A stretch of 32,839 bases of DNA from Chloroflexota bacterium (lineage in GTDB: Bacteria; Chloroflexota; Anaerolineae; DSLN01): contig CADDZL010000008.1 of the NCBI GenBank assembly GCA_902812335.1, positions 1-32,839 on the forward strand, in the 5' to 3' direction. Positions 1-6,745 of this stretch are shown in pieces. The position numbers were made by a program, and so were the translations under genes. The notes beneath the pieces are model-generated. The model was not told the DNA's origin, did no database searches, and saw nothing but the letters and a program-made list of their open reading frames with translations. Position 1 is the first letter of the stretch, and the number at the start of each line of letters is the position of its first letter.

Positions 1-700
1 CATTAAGCGCGTTCTGGCCATTGGCGATCAAGAACTTGAAGCGTTCATTGGTCTCATGGGGCGTGCCGAAGCCAGCGTACTGGCGCATGGTACAGGGTCG
101 GGCGCGGTACATCAGCGGGTGGATGCCCCGTGTGAAGGGGAACTGGCCCGGTTCGCCGATGTCGCGGGCGTAGTCAAGGTCGGCCACATCGGCTGGGCCA
201 TACACCGGCTTGACGGAGAGGCCGCTTTCGAGGACAACTTCACGGCCCAGGGCGGATTCCGGCACGGATGCACGCACAGAATCGGTGATAGCCGTGTATC
301 CGGCTGAGGATCCGCCCTGTGCGAAGGCCGCAATGTCCTCGAAGCGCGTGCCGGTGGGGAAGACGGCCGCGGCCCCAACCGCCAATAGCCCGTCCCGGTC
401 TCGCTCCGGGATGACACCCCCAACGACGACCGCCACATCCGAGAGCCCGGCCCGGCGCAGCCCGCTGACAACCTTCTCCGTCAACGGCAGGTGGGCGCCA
501 GACATGATGGACAGGCCAACGATATCCACATCCTCTTGCAAGGCAGCCTGGACAATCTGCTCCGGCGTCTGGTGCAGGCCGGTGTAGATGACCTCCATGC
601 CAGCCTCGCGCAGCGCGTAGGCAACGGTCTTGGCTCCACGGTCGTGCCCATCCAGGCCGGGTTTGGCGATCAGGATGCGGGGACGCCGCTCGGTGCTCAT
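1..700 (-). CDS. B12-dependent acyl-CoA mutase, cobalamin domain fused ahead of mutase domain (3' end outside window)
   Basis: The open frame runs 233 codons from the ATG at 700 to the left edge with no stop. Residues 1-130 form a cobalamin-binding domain with the DxHxxG signature (D17-G-H19-D-R-G22; H19 is the expected lower cobalt ligand), the GLSIMSG strand near 62-68 and VVVGG at 91-95. A linker follows, and from about 164 the sequence matches the N-terminus of methylmalonyl-CoA mutase large subunits (PFTRGIHPLMY, TMRQYAGFGTPHETN). Y208 aligns with the tyrosine that separates methylmalonyl-CoA mutases from isobutyryl-CoA mutases, which have Phe. C203 replaces a usual Trp. Classical mutases put the B12 domain last, and IcmF puts a GTPase between the two; neither applies here. 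The ATG overlaps the thiolase stop by four bases, so the two genes are probably translationally coupled. The substrate could be methylmalonyl-CoA or an aryl-substituted succinyl/malonyl-CoA. Confidence 0.88.
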   Translation of the reverse strand, partial: MSTERRPRILIAKPGLDGHDRGAKTVAYALREAGMEVIYTGLHQTPEQIVQAALQEDVDIVGLSIMSGAHLPLTEKVVSGLRRAGLSDVAVVVGGVIPERDRDGLLAVGAAAVFPTGTRFEDIAAFAQGGSSAGYTAITDSVRASVPESALGREVVLESGLSVKPVYGPADVADLDYARDIGEPGQFPFTRGIHPLMYRARPCTMRQYAGFGTPHETNERFKFLIANGQNALN

Positions 701-1902
701 GCCTCCACCTTCACCACCGCAGCCGCCGCCGTGTCGCCCGCGGCGCAGCCGGCGAACAGGCCATAGCCCCCACCGGCCAGAACCAATTCCTCGATCAGTT
801 CAATGATCGCCCGCATCCCGGTTGGCCCTTGAGGATGGCCCCACACAAGCGATGAGCCGTAACGGTTGATGTTCTCCTGCTGTAGGCCCAATTCGCGGGC
901 CAGGTAGATATCATTCACGGCGAACGGGTTGTGCGTCTTGATGGCGCGCAGGTCCTGGACGGTGATCCCCGCCAGCACCAAGGCCTGGCGTGCCGCCGGT
1001 ACAGTCGCCTGGGCCATGAAGCCCTTCTTGGCCCGGCCCTGGCCGAAGGCCAACACCTGGACCTCGATCTTTGGGTCGAGACTCAGCTCGCGGGCGCGGG
1101 CGCGGGTCGTCACGACCATGCCGCAATTGCCGTCGGCGGGGTGGGTCTGGCTGCCGTAGGTCACCGTGCCGCCTTCCAGCACCGGCTTGAGTCGCGCCAG
1201 CCCCTCGGCCGTCGTCGGGAACACGCCCTCGTCATCCACAACCTGGGCCACGACCTTGCGACCAGCGGGATCTTTCACCTCAATAGGCCTCACCATATAG
1301 CGGCGATGAAAAGCGGCGGCGTCAGCAAGCGCCATCTGATACTGGCTGTAGCGTAGCAGGGTGACTTCATCCTGCTCTTCTTTGGTGATGCCCGCCTCGC
1401 GGGCTACGTTCTCCGCTGTTTCGATCATGGCGTTTTTCGCATATGGGTCATGGTTGAAGCTATCCCAGACCCAGTCCTCGGCATCGCCCTTGCCGCCCGG
1501 CCCCAGCGGGTTGGGATAGAAAACGTGAGGCCCATTGCTCGTCCGATCGCAGGTCACGGCCAGAATGGCGCGATCCCCGCCGGCCTCGACCTCAAAGGCG
1601 GCGCTGGCGAGTACGCGCGCCGAGGTAGCGCAGGCCTGGTTAATTGTCGGGCCTGTAATCTTCGGCGCACCTATGAGCGCCGCCAGCCAAGGGGCGCTGT
1701 ACAGCCCATGGTGCTGCGGCACGGTCATGCCCAGGTGAAGTGCGTCAAATGCTTCAGGCGCGATGTGCCGTTCCTCCAGCGCCCGCCGGGCCACTTCGCC
1801 AGCGAAAGTGATGGCATGCAGATGAGCGAAACTCCCCTGCCAGCGGCAGAAAGGCGTTGACCAGTAGCCCCCATAGGGGATAAAGACGTTTTCAAATGGC
1901 AT
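697..1902 (-). CDS. Thiolase family protein (acyl-CoA acetyltransferase)
   Basis: A 401-residue thiolase that should cleave a 3-oxoacyl-CoA with CoA, or condense two acyl-CoAs, in the cytoplasm. The nucleophilic cysteine is C91 in NQACATS. The catalytic His is H356 in WGHPQGPTG, and the second cysteine is C386 in FAGCAAGD. The usual NEAF motif is replaced by HNPF (H324-N325), so this is not a standard acetoacetyl-CoA thiolase. The start is well supported by an AGGAGGG ribosome-binding site three bases upstream of the ATG, placed directly after the preceding SDR stop. The gene follows two SDRs, a MaoC hydratase and an acyl-CoA dehydrogenase, so it probably ends a beta-oxidation spiral and releases acetyl-CoA plus an aroyl-CoA or shorter acyl-CoA. 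Confidence 0.9.
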   Translation of the reverse strand: MPFENVFIPYGGYWSTPFCRWQGSFAHLHAITFAGEVARRALEERHIAPEAFDALHLGMTVPQHHGLYSAPWLAALIGAPKITGPTINQACATSARVLASAAFEVEAGGDRAILAVTCDRTSNGPHVFYPNPLGPGGKGDAEDWVWDSFNHDPYAKNAMIETAENVAREAGITKEEQDEVTLLRYSQYQMALADAAAFHRRYMVRPIEVKDPAGRKVVAQVVDDEGVFPTTAEGLARLKPVLEGGTVTYGSQTHPADGNCGMVVTTRARARELSLDPKIEVQVLAFGQGRAKKGFMAQATVPAARQALVLAGITVQDLRAIKTHNPFAVNDIYLARELGLQQENINRYGSSLVWGHPQGPTGMRAIIELIEELVLAGGGYGLFAGCAAGDTAAAAVVKVEA

Positions 1903-1911
1903 GGGCCCTCC

Positions 1912-2655
1912 TCATATGTACTGCCCCCCATCCACCTGTATGACCTCACCGGTAATGTGGCGAGCCTTATCGCTACACAGAAAGGTCACGACGTAGGCCA
2001 CCTCCTCCGGCGTGCCCAGGCGACCTAAGACAATCTCAGCCAGCGCCATGTCGCGCACCTGCTGCGGCGCTTGGCGCACCATGTCCGTCTCGATCAACCC
2101 CGGCGCGACGGCATTAACGTTGACGTTATAACGGCCCAATTCGCGGGCGACACTTTTCGTCAAGCCGATAACACCGGCCTTGGCCGCCGAGTAGTTTGAC
2201 TGGCCGAACTTGCCGCGTAAGCCGTTGATCGAGGTGATAGTGACGATCTTGCCGCAGCCCTGCTCCTTGAAGATGGGCGCGGCGGCGTGAATGTAATTGA
2301 AGCAGCCCTTGAGATCGGTGGCGATAACCTCATCCCACTGCTCCTCAGACATCTTCCAGACAACCGCGTCGCGGTTCAGGCCGGCATTGTTCACCAGGAT
2401 GTCAAGGCGGCCAAAAGCCTTCACCACCGTCTCAACGGCGCACTGCGCCTCGGCAAAGGAGGCCACATCGGCCTGGATCACCAGCCCTCGCCGGTCGAGC
2501 GCCTGGATAGCGGCGAGGACCGCCTGGGCCCCGTCGGCATGGCGGCGGTAGGTCAGCGCGACATCGGCACCGTTGGCGGCCAGGTCGAGAGCAATGGCCC
2601 GCCCGATGCCCATGCTGCCACCGGTCACAAGTGCAGCTTTGCCAGAGAGGTCCAT
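1912..2655 (-). CDS. SDR family 3-oxoacyl-CoA/3-oxoacyl-ACP reductase (FabG/PhaB-like)
   Basis: A 247-residue classical short-chain dehydrogenase. It shows the cofactor motif GGSMGIG (12-18), NNAG (89-92), and catalytic S142, Y155 and K159. Arginines at the end of the second strand (TYRR, 36-39) suggest NADP(H). The C-terminus ITGEVIQVDGG is typical of FabG/PhaB proteins. The ATG at 2655 was chosen because a GGAGGAGGAG ribosome-binding site lies just upstream; a longer frame reaching 2691 has no such support. It is one of two tandem SDRs between MaoC and thiolase. In that setting it probably interconverts a 3-hydroxyacyl-CoA and a 3-oxoacyl-CoA. Tandem SDRs also occur as BbsCD in benzylsuccinate beta-oxidation, so a heteromer with the next gene is possible. 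Confidence 0.88.
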   Translation of the reverse strand: MDLSGKAALVTGGSMGIGRAIALDLAANGADVALTYRRHADGAQAVLAAIQALDRRGLVIQADVASFAEAQCAVETVVKAFGRLDILVNNAGLNRDAVVWKMSEEQWDEVIATDLKGCFNYIHAAAPIFKEQGCGKIVTITSINGLRGKFGQSNYSAAKAGVIGLTKSVARELGRYNVNVNAVAPGLIETDMVRQAPQQVRDMALAEIVLGRLGTPEEVAYVVTFLCSDKARHITGEVIQVDGGQYI

Positions 2656-2687
2656 CCACTCCTCCTCCAGACCTTCGAGGTCTCTCC

Positions 2688-3455
2688 TCAAATCCCCACG
2701 CTAATGCCGCCGTCGCAGAAGATGACCTGACCGGTGATGTAGGCGGCCTCATCGCTCGCCAGGAACAAGTGCAGATGGGCGATGTCCTCCGGCTCGGCCA
2801 TCCGGCGCAGTGGGATCTTCTGAATCAGCGCTTCACGCAGGTTGTCCGGGATGCCGGCAGTCATCTGCGTCTTGGTTGCGCCAGGGGCGACACAGTTGAC
2901 GGTGATATTGTAGCGGGCCAGTTCGAGCGCCAGTGTATAGGTCAGGCCGATCACACCGGCCTTAGAGGCAGCATAGTTCGCCTGGCCGATATTGCCCAGC
3001 GCACCGATGGATGAAGTATTGACGATCCGACCATAGTTCTGCCTGATCATCGGCACGGCCGCCGCCTGGCTGCACAGGAAAGCCCCCTTCAGGTTGACGG
3101 CGATGACTGCATCCCATTGCTCGTCGCTCATCTTCCTGACCTCGCCGTCCTTGATGCGCACGCACAGTGCGTCGCGATTGATGCCGGCGTTGTTGATCAG
3201 AATATCGATCCGGCCGTACGCCGCCAATGCCTGCTCGATGAGAGCGTCCACATCGGCACGCTTGGTGACGTTGACCTCAACCGGCGTCGCCTGCCCACCC
3301 GCCGCGCGGGCCTCGTCAGCGACGGCACTGGCAGCGGTGAAATTGATGTCGGCGACGACAACCCTGGCGCCCTCGGCGGCGAAGCGCAGGCTCGTTGCCC
3401 GCCCTATCCCGCTGCCGCCCCCGGTCACGATAGCAACTTTGTTACGGAGCCTCAT
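2688..3455 (-). CDS. SDR family NAD-type 3-hydroxyacyl-CoA dehydrogenase
   Basis: A 255-residue short-chain dehydrogenase with TGGGSGIG (11-18), NNAG (88-91), S149, Y161 and K165. The Asp ending the second strand (VVVADIN, D36) points to NAD(H). The tandem partner carries arginines there, so the two may use different cofactors. The ATG at 3455 overlaps the MaoC stop (ATGA), which fixes the start. The insert around IKDGEVRKMS (101-110) is longer than in the partner. A role in oxidising a 3-hydroxyacyl-CoA fits the context. It is also a candidate to replace the missing 6-hydroxycyclohex-1-ene-1-carbonyl-CoA dehydrogenase, because BadH of Rhodopseudomonas, which acts on a related ring, is an SDR. 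That second role is speculative. Confidence 0.88.
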   Translation of the reverse strand: MRLRNKVAIVTGGGSGIGRATSLRFAAEGARVVVADINFTAASAVADEARAAGGQATPVEVNVTKRADVDALIEQALAAYGRIDILINNAGINRDALCVRIKDGEVRKMSDEQWDAVIAVNLKGAFLCSQAAAVPMIRQNYGRIVNTSSIGALGNIGQANYAASKAGVIGLTYTLALELARYNITVNCVAPGATKTQMTAGIPDNLREALIQKIPLRRMAEPEDIAHLHLFLASDEAAYITGQVIFCDGGISVGI

Positions 3456-3907
3456 CCTGACTTCCTCATCATCAGAACCCACTGTCCCTCAATCACCGTC
3501 TTCTCGTCCTGGTTGACCACCGCCGTATCGAAGGTGACTACCCCCCGATCCGGCCTGGAGGTCTCCTTCTTCTCCGCCACTTTCAGCTCCAGATGGATGG
3601 TATCGCCGAAGCGGATGACACCGGTATAGCGGATGGTCTGGGTCAACAAGGCCAGGGTTGTACCCTCGAAGACGCCGAGCTGGTTGGCCAGGCCAGTGGC
3701 AATGGCCGCACCCAACATGCCATGAGCGATGCGCCCGCCGAAGGGCGTGGTGCGGGCGAAGGTCTCGTCGGTGTGCAGCGGGTTGAAGTCACCGGACAGC
3801 CCGGCGAAGGCAACAACATCGGCCTCAGTCACCGTCCGGCTGGCGGTGCTGAATGTCTGACCCAGTTCAAACTGGTCAAAGGTCAGGCCGCGCATTCTGT
3901 AGGTCAT
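3452..3907 (-). CDS. MaoC-like (R)-specific enoyl-CoA hydratase
   Basis: A 151-residue single hot-dog-fold protein. The hydratase-2 motif is clear: D40-F-N-P-L-H45 followed by GGRIAHGML (57-65). D40 and H45 are the expected catalytic pair that adds water to a trans-2-enoyl-CoA. The start codon overlaps the acyl-CoA dehydrogenase stop (ATGA), and its own stop overlaps the next SDR start in the same way, so all three are likely co-translated. It sits exactly where beta-oxidation needs a hydratase, after dehydrogenation and before the SDR step. An (R)-hydroxyacyl-CoA product would suit the SDR partners. Mesaconyl-CoA-type hydratases share the fold but are usually longer. Confidence 0.87.
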   Translation of the reverse strand: MTYRMRGLTFDQFELGQTFSTASRTVTEADVVAFAGLSGDFNPLHTDETFARTTPFGGRIAHGMLGAAIATGLANQLGVFEGTTLALLTQTIRYTGVIRFGDTIHLELKVAEKKETSRPDRGVVTFDTAVVNQDEKTVIEGQWVLMMRKSG

Positions 3908-5043
3908 AGCCCCATCTCCTTTGCGATCACCGTCCTGAGTATCTCGGCTGTGCCGCCGCCGTAGAGCAGGAAGCGGGCATCACGGTAATAGCGTTGGGCC
4001 TCGTACTCCATGGCGAAGCCGTAGCTGCCGAAGATGCGTGTGGCTTCGTCAGCGAGCTTGTTGGCCATCTCGCTGGCGAACAGCTTGGCCATCGAAGCCA
4101 GCTTCATATCGGCGCGGCCCTGGTCAATGCGCCAGGCGGACTGATAGACCAGCCAGCGGGCTGCCTCCAATTGCGTCGCCATCTCGGCCAGTTTGTGGCT
4201 GATCGCCTGGAACTGGGCGATGGGCCGGCCGAACTGGATGCGCTCGCGGGCGTACTTCATGGATGCATCCAGTGCGGCCCGTCCCAGCCCCAACCCCAAT
4301 GCCCCGGTCATGGTGCGGACCTCGGCCAGGATCGCGCCCAGGTTGCGGAAGCCGGTGCCCTGCTGGCCCAACAGGTTCTCGGCGGGCACGTGAACGCCTT
4401 CCAGGACCACTTCTGAGGTCTCCGCGGCGCGCACGCCCATTTTCTCGATGCGCCGGCCGACGGTCAGGCCCGGCATACCTCGCTCCACCAGAAACATGTC
4501 AATGCCTTTGAAACCGGCGTCGGGGTCGGTCTTGGCGGCAACGGTGAAGAAATCGGCGACAGTGGCGCTGGTGATCCACATCTTGCGCCCGGTCAGGACC
4601 CAGCCATCGCCTTCGCGCACCGCCCGCGCCTGGATGCCGCCCAGGTCACTGCCAAAGTCGGGCTCGGTCATGGCAATTGTGCCGATCTTCTCGCCGCGCA
4701 GCGCCGGGGTGAGCAGGCGCTGCTTGTGGTCGTTTGTACCGAAGCGATAGACAAAGTCGGTGCCCATCAGGCACTGCATGGCGACGATGGCGGCCAGGCT
4801 GGCCGAGCCATAGGCCAACTCCTCACACATCAGGTTAAAGCTCAGCGTGTCAGCGCCGGACCCGCCGACGGCCTCCGGGTAGCGCAGGCCCAGGTAGCCC
4901 AGATCGGCACAGCGACGGAAGAGCGCCCAGGGGAACTCGCCGCGCTCATCCAGATCGCGCGCGGCTGGCATCACCTCGCGGGCCACAAAAGCCGCCACGC
5001 TCTGGCGGAAGGCGTCTTGTTCGGCAGTCAGGCTGAAGTCCAC
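3904..5043 (-). CDS. Acyl-CoA dehydrogenase family protein
   Basis: A 379-residue flavoprotein with the three-part acyl-CoA dehydrogenase layout. Signatures include MTEPDFGSDLGG (125-136), WITSA (156-160), the helical region with RIQFGRPIAQFQA (268-280) and IFGSYGFAMEYEAQRYYRDAR (337-357). The catalytic Glu of SCAD/MCAD normally sits in a YEGT motif; here the equivalent is Y361-G-G-G-T. E241 in ILAEVRTMTG lies where isovaleryl-CoA dehydrogenase carries its base and may take the role. The GTG at 5043 was chosen because it gives family length and has a GAGGGGG ribosome-binding site. A longer ATG frame would overlap the CoA-transferase by 65 bases. It probably desaturates the CoA-ester made by the adjacent CoA-transferase or mutase, possibly with decarboxylation. 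Confidence 0.88.
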   Translation of the reverse strand: MDFSLTAEQDAFRQSVAAFVAREVMPAARDLDERGEFPWALFRRCADLGYLGLRYPEAVGGSGADTLSFNLMCEELAYGSASLAAIVAMQCLMGTDFVYRFGTNDHKQRLLTPALRGEKIGTIAMTEPDFGSDLGGIQARAVREGDGWVLTGRKMWITSATVADFFTVAAKTDPDAGFKGIDMFLVERGMPGLTVGRRIEKMGVRAAETSEVVLEGVHVPAENLLGQQGTGFRNLGAILAEVRTMTGALGLGLGRAALDASMKYARERIQFGRPIAQFQAISHKLAEMATQLEAARWLVYQSAWRIDQGRADMKLASMAKLFASEMANKLADEATRIFGSYGFAMEYEAQRYYRDARFLLYGGGTAEILRTVIAKEMGL

Positions 5044-5044
5044 G

Positions 5045-6283
5045 TCAGATGACCCCCTCTTGGTGCAGGTCTTCGAGCTCACGAGCGCTATAGCCCAAGG
5101 CTGCGCCATAGATGGCCGCGTTGTGCTCGCCCAGGCGCGGCGGGAAGCTCAGCCGCCGGCCTGCTGAGATGAGATAAGGCGTTGTCACCGGCGGCGGCGG
5201 CAGAACAATCTCAACGCCAGTGCGCGGGTCGCGGGCACGCAGGCTCTCACCCCGGAGCACCGGGTCGTGCAGCACATCGGCGATGCGGCTGACCTGCGCC
5301 ACAGGCACGCCAGCCTGGCGCAGGCTTCTCACCAGTTCTTCTGTGCTGACCTGCCGCGTGGCTGCAGCCAGCCGCCGGCACAGCGCCTCGACATCGGCAA
5401 TGCGCCCGGCATTGGTGCGATAGCTCTCATTGGCCAGCCTGTCGAATCCCGGCAGCCGGGTGATCGCTTCCCATTGGCGGTCGTTGCCCACAGCCAGGTA
5501 GATATGGCCGTCACGCGTCGGAAATACGTCCACCGGCGCGAAGAAGGGATGGCGGTTGCCCTGGCGGGCCGTGCTCAGGTCGAAACTGGCCTGGAGCGTG
5601 ACCGGGCTGACCAGCCAGGAGACCGCGCTGCGGAACAGCGAAAGGTCAATTCGCTGGCCCTGGCCGGTGGTGGCTCGCAGATAGAGCGCTTTCATGATCT
5701 GGCCATAGGCGTGCTCGGCTGCACCCAGGTCCACGAGCGGCAGGCCGAAGGTCAGCGGCCCCCCTTCACCCCCTTCTCCCCCTCCCCCAACCGGGCTGAA
5801 GCCCGGTACTGAGGGGGAGGGGGAAGGTCTATTCAGGTCCATCCAGCCAGCCCGCGCCTGTAGCACCGGATCGTAGGCCGCTTCGTTGCTGTCCGGCCCA
5901 AAACCGGTGATGCCCAACCAGATCAGGTCGGCCTTGATCGCCCGTAGTGTCACCTCATCAATGCCCAGTCTGGCATAGTCCTTGGGCCGCTGGTTGGTGG
6001 CGAATATGTCCACATCTAACCGGCGGATCAATTCACGCAGGATGGCGCGACCGCGCTCGGTCGCCAGGTTAAGCGTGATCGCCTCCTTGCCGGCGTTGTT
6101 AGGCAGGAAATAGGCATACATGCCTGCCTCACCCAGCACGTCTGGTCCGACCCAGCGGTTAGGGTCGCCGCGCGGCGGGTTCTCCAGCCGAATCACCCGC
6201 GCCCCGTCCTGCACCAGCCGGTAGGTCAGGTAAGGCAGAGTCGTTGCCTGCTCCATACTGAGAACGGTCAAGCGTGTCGCCAT
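5045..6283 (-). CDS. Family III (CaiB/BaiF) CoA-transferase with an inserted Gly/Pro-rich loop
   Basis: A 412-residue family III CoA-transferase, which moves CoA between carboxylic acids through a catalytic aspartate. Recognisable parts are the N-terminal strand-helix ending in GARVIRLENP (28-37), NLATERGRAILRELI, the AAYDPVLQARAGWM region, VDLGAAEHAYGQIMKAL and TTGQGQRIDLSLFRS. The catalytic Asp is probably the one in VDLGA. Just before it lies an insertion (PSPSPSVPGFSPV, then GGGGEGGEGG) encoded by a palindromic DNA element at about 5772-5827; relatives have a short loop there. In aromatic pathways this family activates benzylsuccinate (BbsEF) and arylsuccinates, which fits the neighbouring dehydrogenase, hydratase, SDRs, thiolase and mutase. 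Confidence 0.9.
   Translation of the reverse strand: MATRLTVLSMEQATTLPYLTYRLVQDGARVIRLENPPRGDPNRWVGPDVLGEAGMYAYFLPNNAGKEAITLNLATERGRAILRELIRRLDVDIFATNQRPKDYARLGIDEVTLRAIKADLIWLGITGFGPDSNEAAYDPVLQARAGWMDLNRPSPSPSVPGFSPVGGGGEGGEGGPLTFGLPLVDLGAAEHAYGQIMKALYLRATTGQGQRIDLSLFRSAVSWLVSPVTLQASFDLSTARQGNRHPFFAPVDVFPTRDGHIYLAVGNDRQWEAITRLPGFDRLANESYRTNAGRIADVEALCRRLAAATRQVSTEELVRSLRQAGVPVAQVSRIADVLHDPVLRGESLRARDPRTGVEIVLPPPPVTTPYLISAGRRLSFPPRLGEHNAAIYGAALGYSARELEDLHQEGVI
5772..5827. repeat. Compound palindromic element inside the CoA-transferase gene
   Basis: The core ACCGGGCTGAAGCCCGGT (5790-5807) is an inverted repeat with 8-base arms. It is nested in outer arms rich in CCCCT on the left (5772-5788) and AGGGG on the right (5811-5827). 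The core plus the following ACTG recurs at 11503-11525 with two changes. It is read in frame and makes a Gly/Pro-rich loop. Confidence 0.8.
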
Positions 6284-6286
6284 TTG

Positions 6287-6322
6287 CTATCCGTTCAATC
6301 CGTTCCCCGAATCCGTTGACAG
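6287..6322. repeat. Dispersed repeat, copy 1 (codes for the epimerase-like C-terminal tail)
   Basis: Plus strand begins CTATCCGTTCAATCCGTTCC and ends TCCGTTGACAG. The minus strand reads [11 protein letters not shown]-stop. Related copies lie at 10206-10232, 16037-16072 and 17402-17436. Confidence 0.85.
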
Positions 6323-6745
6323 CGATGTCTTCTCGGCCAGATGGATCAGGACGCCGAAGGCCTCCTTGGGATGGACGAAGGCTTCGCGCCAGACATAGCC
6401 TTCGAAGGTCACACCGGGCGCATAGGTGTGGCGGTAGGCGATATGCCCACCCTGCGCCTCGAACTCGGCCACGGCTGCATCGAGGTCGTCCACCTCAAAC
6501 GTGATGTGATGCACGCCCTGACCGCGCTGCGCCAGGAAACGGGCCACCGGGCTGTCGGGCCGCGTCGCTTCCAGCAACTCCATCCGGCTCTCGCCGATGT
6601 CGAATGGCGCATAGCGGATGCCCATGTCCTCGATGACCTCGACTGGATGGAACACGGCCCCAAAGAGGTTCTCGAAGAACGGCCGGGCCGCCTCGATACT
6701 CTCGACCGCCAATGCCACCCTCTCAATGCGCTTCACGAATCCCAT
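6287..6745 (-). CDS. VOC-fold protein resembling methylmalonyl-CoA epimerase, with altered metal ligands
   Basis: A 152-residue protein with two beta-alpha-beta-beta-beta modules. Hallmarks of methylmalonyl-CoA epimerase are present: ESIEAARPFFENLFGA (15-30), MELLEA (55-60), GVHHITFEVDDLDAA (77-91) and VHPKEAFGVLI (124-134). Two of the four usual metal ligands differ: R9 stands where the N-terminal His is expected (ERVALAV instead of DHIGIAV), and H135 replaces the C-terminal Glu (VLIHL instead of VLIEL). The ATG shares a base with the aminotransferase stop (TGATG), fixing the start. The last residues [11 protein letters not shown] come from an intergenic-type repeat running into the gene end. 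It may epimerise a substituted malonyl-CoA for the mutase, but the ligand changes make that uncertain. Confidence 0.82.
   Translation of the reverse strand: MGFVKRIERVALAVESIEAARPFFENLFGAVFHPVEVIEDMGIRYAPFDIGESRMELLEATRPDSPVARFLAQRGQGVHHITFEVDDLDAAVAEFEAQGGHIAYRHTYAPGVTFEGYVWREAFVHPKEAFGVLIHLAEKTSLSTDSGNGLNG

Noticed and set aside
112-471. Minus-strand frame overlapping the left edge
   Set aside because: It is an alternative frame of the B12 mutase gene, whose own frame shows clear motifs and runs off the edge without a stop.
697-6745. Ethylmalonyl-CoA pathway as the function of the left third
   Set aside because: Thiolase, SDR, MaoC, dehydrogenase, epimerase-like protein and mutase would fit, but crotonyl-CoA carboxylase/reductase is not visible and the CoA-transferase and aromatic neighbours fit an aryl route better. 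Kept only as an alternative because the left flank is unseen.
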